A DNA stretch of 64,000 nucleotides from Sedimentisphaera sp050251615 (GTDB taxonomy: Bacteria > Planctomycetota > Phycisphaerae > Sedimentisphaerales > Sedimentisphaeraceae). The stretch spans positions 1 to 64,000 of the forward strand of contig JBFWMM010000001.1 of assembly GCA_050251615.1 (NCBI GenBank), read 5' to 3'. Under the pieces are notes generated by a model. The model worked only from the letters and a program-made list of their open reading frames with translations, was not told where the DNA came from and did no database searches. The position numbers and the translations under genes were made by a program. Of this stretch, positions 26,244 through 35,825 are shown piece by piece (position 1 is the stretch's first letter; each line of letters opens with the position of its first letter).

Positions 26244-29200
26244 TCAGCTTCCGCTCAGCCAGCTTTCAGCAAGGACGCGCAGGTCGTTGTTGTTTACGTC
26301 CCCATCGCCTGTGAGGTCGGCGGAGGAGAGCGGTTTATCTGTTGTGAGCCAGTTTTCGCTCAAGTTGAGCAGGTCTTCAACATCGATATAGCCGTCCGAG
26401 TTGTAATCGGGCAGGTGAAGGGCGAGCTTCGGGTAGTCGCACGAAGAGATTATCCACACGGGCGTAGCAAAATCCCAGCCTGCGGCGATAAAAACAGCTT
26501 CATCCTGCATTTGTGCGGTTGTGAGGCCGGTTGCTGCCGTAAAATCGCCTGCGCCCGAGTTTTCGCAAAGCTCTTTGTTCCAGAAGCTTGATGTTATTAC
26601 GCAGTTGTTGTTGGCCCCTGTAATCGCGCCGAAGTATCCGATGTCGCAGTTTATTTTACAGGCGCTGTAAACCTCTGTTATTGTGCTTTCATCAGTAAAT
26701 CCTGCTATGCCGCCAACGTGATAATTCCCACTTGATGTTCCTGTGCTGTATGAGCTTTCGATGGTTGAGCCTGCTATGCAGATTCCCGCAATTCCGCCGA
26801 TATTGGTGATGCCGAAATTCATACCGTTGGAGGATGAGAGATTTATGTCCGTGCCGTTTCTTCCGACGAGGCCGCCGATATTCCGATTTCCGCTTGTAGT
26901 GCAGGCGGCCGAGCATTTCGATACAAGGCCTCTGCTGCCGGCGAATGAAAAAGCGTTTTCTCCGAGGAGTCCGCCGGCTCTTAAACTTCCGGAAACAGTG
27001 CCGCTTGCGTGGCAGTTTACGATGGTTCCGCCCGCGTTAAGGCCGGCCAATGCTCCACTGCAAGTTCCGGCCGATTTGATAGATGCGTGTTCAATCATAA
27101 GGTTGGACACTATCCCCCCATTGCCGATTTTGCCTATAAGGCCGCAGTAATCACCACCTGTGATATTCAGAGCGCTTATTGCATGGCCGCATCCATCAAG
27201 CGAAGCCTTGAACGGCTGTTCAAAGACGCCGTCAATACAGGGCGAGACTGGGGCAGCGTCGTAGTCGTTGAAAAGCAGGCTGATATCGCTTGTGATTGCC
27301 GCATGTACATCCGGCGCCCACAGAGCGCTGTCTTTGCAGTATTCATTGAAGTCCCCTGTGCTGCGGATAAGGAATGGAGCTTCTGCCGTTCCTGCACCTT
27401 CAAATCCCGTAAACTCACCGAGAGAGACGGCAAGATATGCTTTTGTGCCATTGGTGATGTCTGCTGAGGCATACATTGAGTCTAATCCGAACAGATTCTG
27501 TTCTATCATCCCTGCTTCCTGCGAGCCGTAAACATAGACAACTGCGCCGACTGATGTCCCCGTCTCCTCCATCGCGGATAATGCATCGCCAAGCGTCATT
27601 CCTGTGTAGTCGGGCGATTGCCTGCTACCGGTTATCTGCCATGTGAGTACGGGATATTCACCCATCAGCCATATTTCTTCAGTGCCGTTGTATTCTTCTC
27701 CGCCGAAGTCCCAACCTGCATTGATAAACAGGCTTATGTCCTGCATTTCATCTGAGCTTACCCCCGATGCCATTATTGTGCCGGGTTCACTGGTCCGGTA
27801 GATTCCGGTTGATGTAATCCCTTCATCCCAGAAACAGTTCAGTACCTCAGACGTTTCGCAGTAGCCGACCAGTGCACCATATCCCTGCGTGTCTTCGGAA
27901 GCTATGCATCTGCTGTATGAGTTGGATATTGTACTCTGGTACATTCGGCCGGCCAGACCACCGACATAGGAATTATTTCCTTTGACGTGAACGGTACAGT
28001 AGCAGTTTGTCATGATAGAGTCAGGTTCCATATAGCCGGCAATCCCTCCTGTTGTGTAATACCCGAAAACATAGCAACTTGATTGACAGCTTGCTATTGT
28101 GCCCGGGATGCCGTTCAGGGAGGTTGTATTCAATCCGACTATTCCGCCAATGTTCTCTTCTCCTGTAATATGTCCTGAGACGCTACACTGTGTTATGGTT
28201 CCCCCCGCGTTGACACTGGCTATTCCTCCATTGTTGTTACTTATTGCCAATATCTTCGCAGAGTTGACAATCAGCCTTGATACGCTTGAGCCTCCGCCTG
28301 TTTTGCCGAACAAACCGCAATATGCCTCACCGGATACGATCAGATTACTGATTGAATGGAAGTTGCCGTTGAAGTGTCCCTTATATGCGGTGGTGCTTGA
28401 TGCTATCGGTGCTTTCCGGTGCGGCGGAGACAACAGCAGGTTTATATCACAGGTGAGTTCGGTATAAACACCCGCCGACCAATAGTTTGCATTCGAGCAG
28501 AACACATCAAAATCGCCCAGACTTTGTATCAGGTAAGGGTCTTGTTCAGTGCCGGAGCCTGCCAGGGGCTTGGACTCGCCTTGCGATACCAGCAGGCAAA
28601 CGCTCGAAACTGCCGGGTTCTCTGAGATATACATGCTTTCAGGAACCGCTGAACAGTCCAGTACGGTGCCCGCTTCTGTGTAGCTGTAAGTATAGATCGT
28701 CTCGGAAACGTTAACCCCATGGCTTTCAAGGATGTCTTGAGCTTGAGTCAAACTGATTTGTCTGATGTCTGACAGCTCCGCATAAGAGCTGTGCAGGCGG
28801 GCGGGCAGGGGCGTCTGCCCCATTATCCAGAGGTCTCTTGTGCCGTTATCTGTTTCGCCGGAGAAATCCCAGCCAGCTTCAAGAAATGTGTTTATATCTT
28901 GAATTTGCCCGGTTGTGAGCCCGATTCCGTTTTCACCGCTTGCAAGGTCGGAATTCCAGAAGCATCTGTCGATTACGGCTCTGTCAGTTGTTGCGGCTAT
29001 CGGGTCGAAAATAAACGCCATATTTTCATTGCACTCCGCATAGCATTCGGTAATAGTGGTGAGTTCTTTGCAGCTGCCGACAATTCCGCCGGCAAAAGTG
29101 ATGTACTGCCCGCCTTTGATTTTGCCAATAAAGCAGCAGTTGGAGACAAATGCGCCGTAATAATCTTCACAAACGCCAATCAACCCGCCGACACTTTCCA

Positions 29201-32200
29201 CATAATCCATCGCCTTAACGGTACCCGTGAAATAGCAACCCGTTACCGCGCCTCTGTTAATCCCGATAAGCCCCCCGATGCAACTGTTATAATTGCTGTC
29301 TAATCCGCCATACACATCACAGTCTGACCCGCAGCCTGTTACATAGCTGTTCCGCCAGCTGTTTGTTGAGTATATGCTTTTCCCGACGAGTCCGCCTGTG
29401 TAAGATTTGCCTGTTACTACTCCTGAAGACTTGCAACCGCTTAATTTGCCTCCCTCAATCCATCCGGCAAGCCCGCCGACATAGTCGCTGCCATTCAAGT
29501 AACCGGAAACTGAGCAGTCGTAAATTGAGCCGTTGGCGATGATTCCTGCCAGTATTCCTGTATAGCTATCCGATACCACTGTAGCATCGGTGATATTCAG
29601 ATTGCAGACAACACCTCTGGAGCCAATTTTGCCGAAGAGTCCGTTGTAGGAACCGTAATGTAATTTGAAATTTCTGATTGTGTGGTTATTGCCGTTGAAC
29701 ACTCCCCTGAAAGGTACGCCGTCATAGTTCCAGGATTCGTATGCCTGGGAGTGAGGGGATATCGGAGATGTTGAGTACGTTTCAGATAAAGCCAGGTTAA
29801 TGTCGGTGGTAAGCTTAGTATGCAAGCCGTAAGCCCAGTAGGAGCTGTCGGCGCAGAACTCATTAAAATCTCCGAGGCTTTGAATCAGGTACGGCTCTTC
29901 CGCAGTTCCCGAGCCGGCAAGGCCTGTAAACTCGCCGAGAGAGACCAGCAAAACGGCCTCTAAGCCATCTTCGGCAGAATTGCCCGACGCGGAGACACTG
30001 TAGTTTACTACCGAGCCGGCAATCGCATCATCGTAAACATATATGACATCATCGAGTATAAGCCCGCTTTCCGTAACAGCGGCCCTTGCCTCTTCTTCAG
30101 TCAGTCCGGTTATGTCTGCCAGTGAATCAGCCTGTGGAGTTAATACCTGCCAAGCGAGAATCGGGCTTCCATCCATAATCCAGATATCTTCGATTCCATC
30201 TTTGAAAATGCCGGCAAAGTCCCATCCGGCATCGGTAAATGTATTGATCTCAAGCGTCTCAGACGCAGTAAGCCCAGCCGGTTCGAGGCTTCCCTCTTCT
30301 GTTATTTTTTTGAAATAGCCATTACTCAGGCCTGAGCTGTCCATGTTCCAGAAGCAATTATAAATCTCGGTTGTTTGAAGCTCTCCGCAGAACCCGCCAC
30401 CGGTTTCCGAGCTGACGGCGCCGCTTGAGTAGCAATTAGCAACTGAAGTGTAAAAACCCAGTTTTCCGAAGAGCCCGCCGCAGCTTCCCTTGCCGGCCAC
30501 ATCGCATGTTGAGTAGCAGTCGGAAGCGCTATAATCAATCAAACTGCCTACCATATAACCTACTAGCCCGCCTGTTTCCTCACCGCCGGATACCAGACCG
30601 CTTGAAAAACATTGCGATATTGTGCCGTAGCATGTTGTTGATAAAGCGCCGCCTTTTGCATTAACATTTACAAGCCCGAGGTTCTTGACAATCGTAGTGC
30701 TTCTAATTTTGTAAAACAGCCCTCCATCAGACACTGTAAGATTGCGGATGTTGTGCCCGCACCCGTCAAATACTCCGCTGTAATTGCTCAAATACCACGA
30801 ACTTCCTATGGGTGATTCTGCGAAAATCGGAAGGGACATGCAGTCTATGTCGGCGGTGAATGCAGTGTGAGGCTCTGATTGGTAGTAGTTGTCTGTCATG
30901 CAGAACTCAACGAAATCACCGAGGTTTTGTATGAGGAAAGGCTTCTCTTCCGAGCCGTCCCCGCCGAGGCCCGTAAATGCCCCGAGCGACATATTGACAT
31001 AGAATTCAAACTCAGCATCGGTATTGTCTGATAATGCTCTTGCCACAGCGTTGATGGCAAGGCCCTGAGGTATGATGTCACTGTAAAGAAAGCTCGTTCC
31101 TGCGCATACATAGCCGGCACCTGCTATCTTCGCTTCAGCGGCTTCGAGGTCCAGTCCTTGAACACTCCCCACAGCAATCTCTGCCTGCTGTTCAATGCTT
31201 CTGCAAAGCAGTGGGGTGTCATCCATTACCCATACGTCCCTCAGTTGGTAACCGCCGGACATATTAAATCCCCATCCTGCATCTCTAAAGGTGTTTATGT
31301 CCGCGAATTGAGCGGTAGTGATGCCGTGAGTGTCATCACCGAAACTTGAGCTCGCAAGGTATCCTATGCCCTGATCGGATAAGTCTGAGTTCCAGAAGCA
31401 GCTTTGAGCTTTCTGACCACTGAGATATCCGAAAATTGCGCCGACATATTCATTACCCGTTACATCCGCTGTCGAATAGCAATCGCTGCACAATCCGAAA
31501 ATATTGCCGATAAGGCCACCTGTTCGACTGTCTCCGCTTACTGTTCCCGCAGCATAGCAATCTGAGGCCCATCCGTTTTCCAGATAGCCTATCAGGCCTC
31601 CCGTGCTCCCTACTCCGTTGACAGTGCTTTCCGCAGAGCATCTGTCCACTCGCCTATCTCCTCCGACATACCCTGCCAGGCCTCCGCATCGCGCGCCACC
31701 GGCAGTAACTCTGCTTTTGGCAGAGCAATCAAAGATTCTTGTTTCACTGTATCCGATTAGCCCGCCGATGTCTCTGTAACCGGAAACAACCGAATCGGTT
31801 GTGCAGTCGGAAATGAAGCCGGTGTCGAGTTCCGATTCGGAATGTCCTATGAGGCCGCCAACGTATTCGCCGCCGGAGATTGTTCCCTCAGTTCTGCAAC
31901 CTGTTACCCTGCCTGTGTTTTTGCCAATCAGGCCACCTGTGTAATAACACCAGCTCTCTTCACCTGTATTGGTTGCGATACTGTAAGTAGCCGAGCAGTT
32001 TGATACAAGCCCCTCGCTGTTTGCTCCGGCAAGAGAGCCGATAAAATTGTTGTTTTTACCCGTGATAATGACGTTTGAGAGATTCAGGTTTGATACGCTG
32101 CCTCCTGCACCGATTTCGGCAAACAGTCCGAAATGGTCTCCGAATTCATTGTTGATGGTCAGATTACTGATTGTATGGCCGTTTCCGTTGAAATGCCCTT

Positions 32201-32474
32201 GATAGGCAATTCTGTTGGATTCAGCATCAAAATCATCTATCGGGGCATGTTCGTAAGTGCCTTTGCTCGACAGGTTGAGCTGGCAGGCCAGGCTCGTATA
32301 AACCCCTTCGGCCCGGTAGGAGCTGTCGGCGCAGAACTCTTCAAAATCGCCGAGGTCTTCTATGAGGTATGGATTCTGGGGCGTTCCGCTGCCGGGCATA
32401 ACGCCGCCTGTCGCAAGTGCGAAAGAAGAAAGAGTGAGTGTTGCCAACAATGCAAATAGTTTGCAGGTTTTCAT
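26244..32474 (-). CDS. Giant secreted GLUG-repeat protein with PASTA-like spacers and dockerin-like end
   Basis: 2076 residues from the ATG at 32474 (MKTCKLFALLATLTLSSFAL, a signal peptide), with AAGGA 7 bases upstream. Five large modules each begin with a P(Y/F)LI-x-x-x-GDF-x-E-(F/Y)C motif and carry many GLUG-type beta-helix repeats (YVGGLIGHSES, SYTGGLVGK). Each of the first four ends in W(V/I)MD/G-x-(T/S/Y)P-L and is followed by a PASTA-like domain, near residues 437-498, 785-848, 1238-1304 and 1623-1688. The last 60 residues are dockerin-like (DYNSDGYIDVEDLLNLSENW, DLTGDGDVNNNDLRVLAESW). It is likely an extracellular surface or adhesin-type protein; its ligand is unknown. Confidence 0.88.
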   Translation of the reverse strand: MKTCKLFALLATLTLSSFALATGGVMPGSGTPQNPYLIEDLGDFEEFCADSSYRAEGVYTSLACQLNLSSKGTYEHAPIDDFDAESNRIAYQGHFNGNGHTISNLTINNEFGDHFGLFAEIGAGGSVSNLNLSNVIITGKNNNFIGSLAGANSEGLVSNCSATYSIATNTGEESWCYYTGGLIGKNTGRVTGCRTEGTISGGEYVGGLIGHSESELDTGFISDCTTDSVVSGYRDIGGLIGYSETRIFDCSAKSRVTAGGARCGGLAGYVGGDRRVDRCSAESTVNGVGSTGGLIGYLENGWASDCYAAGTVSGDSRTGGLIGNIFGLCSDCYSTADVTGNEYVGAIFGYLSGQKAQSCFWNSDLSDQGIGYLASSSFGDDTHGITTAQFADINTFRDAGWGFNMSGGYQLRDVWVMDDTPLLCRSIEQQAEIAVGSVQGLDLEAAEAKIAGAGYVCAGTSFLYSDIIPQGLAINAVARALSDNTDAEFEFYVNMSLGAFTGLGGDGSEEKPFLIQNLGDFVEFCMTDNYYQSEPHTAFTADIDCMSLPIFAESPIGSSWYLSNYSGVFDGCGHNIRNLTVSDGGLFYKIRSTTIVKNLGLVNVNAKGGALSTTCYGTISQCFSSGLVSGGEETGGLVGYMVGSLIDYSASDCYSTCDVAGKGSCGGLFGKLGFYTSVANCYSSGAVSSETGGGFCGELQTTEIYNCFWNMDSSGLSNGYFKKITEEGSLEPAGLTASETLEINTFTDAGWDFAGIFKDGIEDIWIMDGSPILAWQVLTPQADSLADITGLTEEEARAAVTESGLILDDVIYVYDDAIAGSVVNYSVSASGNSAEDGLEAVLLVSLGEFTGLAGSGTAEEPYLIQSLGDFNEFCADSSYWAYGLHTKLTTDINLALSETYSTSPISPHSQAYESWNYDGVPFRGVFNGNNHTIRNFKLHYGSYNGLFGKIGSRGVVCNLNITDATVVSDSYTGILAGIIANGSIYDCSVSGYLNGSDYVGGLAGWIEGGKLSGCKSSGVVTGKSYTGGLVGKSIYSTNSWRNSYVTGCGSDCDVYGGLDSNYNSCIGGLIGINRGAVTGCYFTGTVKAMDYVESVGGLIGVCEDYYGAFVSNCCFIGKIKGGQYITFAGGIVGSCKELTTITECYAECNENMAFIFDPIAATTDRAVIDRCFWNSDLASGENGIGLTTGQIQDINTFLEAGWDFSGETDNGTRDLWIMGQTPLPARLHSSYAELSDIRQISLTQAQDILESHGVNVSETIYTYSYTEAGTVLDCSAVPESMYISENPAVSSVCLLVSQGESKPLAGSGTEQDPYLIQSLGDFDVFCSNANYWSAGVYTELTCDINLLLSPPHRKAPIASSTTAYKGHFNGNFHSISNLIVSGEAYCGLFGKTGGGSSVSRLIVNSAKILAISNNNGGIASVNAGGTITQCSVSGHITGEENIGGIVGLNTTSLNGIPGTIASCQSSCYVFGYYTTGGIAGYMEPDSIMTNCYCTVHVKGNNSYVGGLAGRMYQSTISNSYSRCIASEDTQGYGALVGYCETSEVLNCFWDEGITSTGIYRTSEPGTIMASGVSSDEMQDISLFINAGWDFGGEEYNGTEEIWLMGEYPVLTWQITGSRQSPDYTGMTLGDALSAMEETGTSVGAVVYVYGSQEAGMIEQNLFGLDSMYASADITNGTKAYLAVSLGEFTGFEGAGTAEAPFLIRSTGDFNEYCKDSALWAPDVHAAITSDISLLFNDYDAAPVSPCIDGVFEQPFKASLDGCGHAISALNITGGDYCGLIGKIGNGGIVSNLMIEHASIKSAGTCSGALAGLNAGGTIVNCHASGTVSGSLRAGGLLGENAFSFAGSRGLVSKCSAACTTSGNRNIGGLVGRNGTDINLSSSNGMNFGITNIGGIAGICIAGSTIESSYSTGTSSGNYHVGGIAGFTDESTITEVYSACKINCDIGYFGAITGANNNCVITSSFWNKELCENSGAGDFTAATGLTTAQMQDEAVFIAAGWDFATPVWIISSCDYPKLALHLPDYNSDGYIDVEDLLNLSENWLTTDKPLSSADLTGDGDVNNNDLRVLAESWLSGS

Positions 32475-32653
32475 AGCCAATTCCTTAATAGCGCCGCTGT
32501 AGCTTTTTCCTGTTAGGGCGGGGCACTCGAAATGTCGGTACCGTTACAGGATTACAACTGCGTTGAATTGTAACATATTTGGCGGCGTTAATCAAGCTTG
32601 AATTAAGGATTTGCGGCAAGTGGCAAAGATGATCGATGTATGGCTCTGAAGGC

Positions 32654-32697
32654 CAGATTCAAGATTCAAGAAGGCGTCTTTTTGAATCTCGAATCTG
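32654..32697 (-). terminator. Long hairpin just after the GH2 gene
   Basis: CAGATTCAAGATTCAA (32654-32669) pairs with 32682-32697 with one mismatch, starting about 10 bases past the GH2 stop codon. No clear T-run follows on the minus strand. The GATTCAA motif recurs in the intergenic repeats near 46705 and 46912, so it may belong to a dispersed repeat family as well as mark a transcript end. Confidence 0.45.
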
Positions 32698-32707
32698 ACA
32701 TTTTGAA

Positions 32708-35179
32708 TTATTTGCACTGCAATTCTATTTCGGCGCCTGCAAGCCCCTCGGATGTTGCTTTGAGCGTGATTTTGCCCGCGCCTATCGGGCGCACTACCGC
32801 AAGACAAAGCCCGTTAAACGCCTTCCTTTCGCTCGCCAGAAACGGCTCGTGGCTTGCGGGGTTGCCGTTGCCGAGGGCCGCTATCTCGCCTCCATCAACC
32901 TCAAACCGCACGAGATTATGCGTGCGCGGCACGAGCCTGCCTTCCGCATCGCTTATCCGGACGGTAACAAACGCCAGCTCGCCCTGTTCGAGTGGGTTTT
33001 TGTATGCGCTGAGCGTGAGCTTCTGCGCAGGCCCTGTCGTTTCCATAACATCACGCGCCCATTCGGCACCGTTTTTATACACGACAGCTTCAAGCCTGCC
33101 GCTTTCGTAAATCACATCCTCCCACACGAACCTGTACTCAAACTCGCCGCGTTTCTTTCTGCCGAGTGATTTGCCGTTAAGGAAAAGCTCTGCCTCATCG
33201 CCGGAGCTGTAAACATGTACGGGCACATTTTTGCCTGCCATTTCCTGCCAGTTCCAATGCGGCAGGATATGCGCCATCGGGAGTTCGGGGCGCCATCTGG
33301 CCTGGTAGAGGTAGAAGCGGTCTTTGGGGAATCCGCAGAGGTCGAGGATGCCGAAGTATGAGCTGCGCGAGGGCACCCTGCCGCCGAGCGCTTCCATCTC
33401 GGCGAGCATCTTCTTTTTGCCCTCTTCGTCCTGGAAGTTGAGCAGGTTGGAGATATCTTCGTTGTATGGTGTTGGTTCACCGATGTAGTCAAAGCCCGTC
33501 CAAACAAATTCCCCTGCGCAGGCGGGTACTTTGTCTTGCCCCTCAAACTCCACATCAGGCTTCGTTGCCCAGCCGGGAGCGTAGAGGTCGTAACTGCTCA
33601 CCTGAAAATCAAACGAGCCTTTGGCCTGATCCTGATTTACGGGGAAGAAATACTCACCTCTCGAACTCACGCAGGAGGCCGATTCCGAGGCGAAGAAGGG
33701 CTGCTTCGGATTCTCTTTTGCAAACCTCTCATAGAGATGCGGCTTGTAGTTGAAACCGAACACATCAACTGTGTTCTGGAAACCGTTGAAGCCGGAATCG
33801 GGAGCGTCGCAACCGACGGTAACCATGCGGGTCGGGTCGAGCTTGTGGAAGAGTTTTCTGAGCTTGCGCGAGATTTCCTGGCCGTCCTTGCCTTTCCTTT
33901 GCTCAATGACTTCGTTGCCGCTGCTCCATAAAAAAACGCAAGGGTGATTCCGGTCGCGTTTAACGAAGTTGGTTATGTCGAACTCGTGCCACTCATCGAA
34001 GAAGCGGTGATAGTCGTTGCCGAGTTTGCCGTTTTTCCAGCAGTCGAAGGCCTCGTCGAGTACAAGGAGCCCCATCTCGTCGCAGAGCTCAAGCAGCTCC
34101 GGCGCGGGCATATTATGCGATGTTCGGATGGCGTTTGCGCCCATCTCTTTGAGCAGGCCAAGCTGTCTTGCGAGCGCGCTTTTGTTCATCGCAGAGCCGA
34201 GGGGGCCGAGGTCGTGGTGCATGCATACGCCGTTCAGCTCGCACGGCCGGCCATTGAGCAGGAAGCCCTGCGGGGTGAAAGCTACGCTACGCACGCCGAA
34301 ACGCGTACTGCTTGTCTCAATAGTTTCTTCCCCCTGAACTATATTCGTTTTGAGAGTGTAGAGGTTTGCCGCCTCCACAGACCAGAGCTGCGGATTTTCA
34401 ATGGCGACGGCGATAGTTTTATTTGCGCGCGCTCCGGCAGCAAGCGAAAAATCGCGCGTACGCTCCATCGCAACGGTCTCTCCTGCGCTGTTAATAATCC
34501 TGTACGATAATGCAAGCTCGGCATTTTTATTCGAGTTGTTGGCGAGCTCTGTTTCGATTTTAATCGCCGCCAGCTCTGTGCTAACCTTCGGTGTGCTTAT
34601 GAACGTGCCCCAGATTGCTTTGTGCAACGGGCTTGTCTTTATAAGCCATGTATGGCGGTAAATGCCCGCGCCCGGATACCATCTTGAGGAATCGGGTTTA
34701 TTGTCCAGCCGTACGGCCATTACGTTTTCGCCGCCGTAGTTGAGGTTGTCGGAGATGTCGAAGTAGAAGGAGCTGTAGCCGTATGGACAGCGGCCGAGCA
34801 GCTCGCCGTTCAGCCAGACCTTCGCATCGCTCATTGCCCCGTCAAACATAACGTACAGCTGTCTGCCCTCATCGCCGGTGGGAGCTGTAAAGTGCTTGCG
34901 ATACCAGCCGATTCCGGTGAAAGGCAGTTTGCCCGTGTTGTTGGGCAGATCCGCACGGAACGGACCTTCTATCGCCCAGTCATGCGGCAGGCTCAAGCGG
35001 CGCCATGCCGAATCGTCCGCTTCGGGGGCCTGAAGCTCAGCCGGTTCTTCAAGCTGCGAACCATCGGGCATATCGCCGCACCTGTAAAACAGCCAGCCAT
35101 CATCAAAGCTTACTTTTTCTCTCTGTCCGAATATAAAACCGGCCATGACCAGCGCCGCAAACAATACCTTCTTCAACAC
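32708..35179 (-). CDS. Exported GH2 beta-galactosidase-like glycosidase
   Basis: 823 residues from a GTG at 35179 (MLKKVLFAALVMAGFIFG signal peptide), which has AAGGA 7 bases upstream; an in-frame TTG 24 bases earlier lacks this. Order of domains: jelly-roll (WRRLSLPHDWAIEGPF, GIGWYRKHF), Ig-like, TIM barrel, then C-terminal DUF4982/Ig-like domains. The acid/base Glu is in FLWSSGNEVIEQ and the nucleophile Glu in FFASESASCV. GH2 enzymes of this layout remove beta-galactosyl or related residues from plant or algal glycans. It stands between the giant GLUG gene and a small membrane protein gene. Confidence 0.9.
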   Translation of the reverse strand: MLKKVLFAALVMAGFIFGQREKVSFDDGWLFYRCGDMPDGSQLEEPAELQAPEADDSAWRRLSLPHDWAIEGPFRADLPNNTGKLPFTGIGWYRKHFTAPTGDEGRQLYVMFDGAMSDAKVWLNGELLGRCPYGYSSFYFDISDNLNYGGENVMAVRLDNKPDSSRWYPGAGIYRHTWLIKTSPLHKAIWGTFISTPKVSTELAAIKIETELANNSNKNAELALSYRIINSAGETVAMERTRDFSLAAGARANKTIAVAIENPQLWSVEAANLYTLKTNIVQGEETIETSSTRFGVRSVAFTPQGFLLNGRPCELNGVCMHHDLGPLGSAMNKSALARQLGLLKEMGANAIRTSHNMPAPELLELCDEMGLLVLDEAFDCWKNGKLGNDYHRFFDEWHEFDITNFVKRDRNHPCVFLWSSGNEVIEQRKGKDGQEISRKLRKLFHKLDPTRMVTVGCDAPDSGFNGFQNTVDVFGFNYKPHLYERFAKENPKQPFFASESASCVSSRGEYFFPVNQDQAKGSFDFQVSSYDLYAPGWATKPDVEFEGQDKVPACAGEFVWTGFDYIGEPTPYNEDISNLLNFQDEEGKKKMLAEMEALGGRVPSRSSYFGILDLCGFPKDRFYLYQARWRPELPMAHILPHWNWQEMAGKNVPVHVYSSGDEAELFLNGKSLGRKKRGEFEYRFVWEDVIYESGRLEAVVYKNGAEWARDVMETTGPAQKLTLSAYKNPLEQGELAFVTVRISDAEGRLVPRTHNLVRFEVDGGEIAALGNGNPASHEPFLASERKAFNGLCLAVVRPIGAGKITLKATSEGLAGAEIELQCK

Positions 35180-35215
35180 ATGCAAATCCTTCAGGTTTGT
35201 CAAAATCTTATAATC

Positions 35216-35602
35216 TTATTTCACCGGAATCCCTGCGTAAACGATGAGGGCACCTATCGCCATCGCAACTAATCCCCAGCTCCTGCATACCCAGAGCGCT
35301 CGGAGCGAGACCCAACTCAAATAATTGTCTATCTTCTCTTTGCCGAGAGCGAAGAATAAGATAGTCCCGCCGGCTACAAGTATGCCGATTGCGACAATAA
35401 GCCAGGGCAGCTTGCAAGCGGAGGCGGCAATCAGGTACATAATGCCCAGAACGATTTTCAGAGCGCCGGCTACTTGAAGAAACAACGGCTTCCTGCAGAT
35501 ACCGACCATTTTCTTCAAGAAAACCGGTTTAAGCAGTGAAATCAACCCTATTAAAAACACAAACAGGCCGCTGAGCCATACAACATGAATCAAAATACCC
35601 AT
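35216..35602 (-). CDS. Small four-helix membrane protein, function unknown
   Basis: A 128-residue protein with four hydrophobic segments (about 5-25, 44-62, 67-87 and 107-125), for example WLSGLFVFLIGLISLL and VAGALKIVLGIMYLIA. No catalytic motif is seen. AAAGGAC stands 6 bases before the ATG, and a promoter with an overlapping palindrome lies upstream, which supports a real gene. It is 36 bp from the start of the downstream GH2 gene and could be cotranscribed with it. Confidence 0.65.
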   Translation of the reverse strand: MGILIHVVWLSGLFVFLIGLISLLKPVFLKKMVGICRKPLFLQVAGALKIVLGIMYLIAASACKLPWLIVAIGILVAGGTILFFALGKEKIDNYLSWVSLRALWVCRSWGLVAMAIGALIVYAGIPVK

Positions 35603-35631
35603 TGTTTTGTCCTTTCATTTGAACAACTTGT

Positions 35632-35659
35632 ATTTTATCATAAAAAAACGATGATACAA
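35632..35659 (-). promoter_or_regulatory. Promoter with overlapping palindrome upstream of the small membrane protein
   Basis: On the minus strand TTGTAT (35659-35654) and TAAAAT (35637-35632) are 16 bases apart. Near-identical inverted arms (35621-35633 and 35654-35666, 11 of 13 bases matching) flank and include these boxes, as an operator would. Pattern evidence only. Confidence 0.45.
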
Positions 35660-35825
35660 ATTGTTTCGGGGAAAATACTCTAATCTTTTCAAATAAGGGT
35701 GTGATTCATTGTGCCCTCGCTGTTTATTTTTCATATTTGAATAAATTTTGACTGTGATATTGAACATTGACAGTCCGGCAACCTTAAAGATAATTGCAGG
35801 GGTGTCTGTGCAATGGAGTTAAAAT

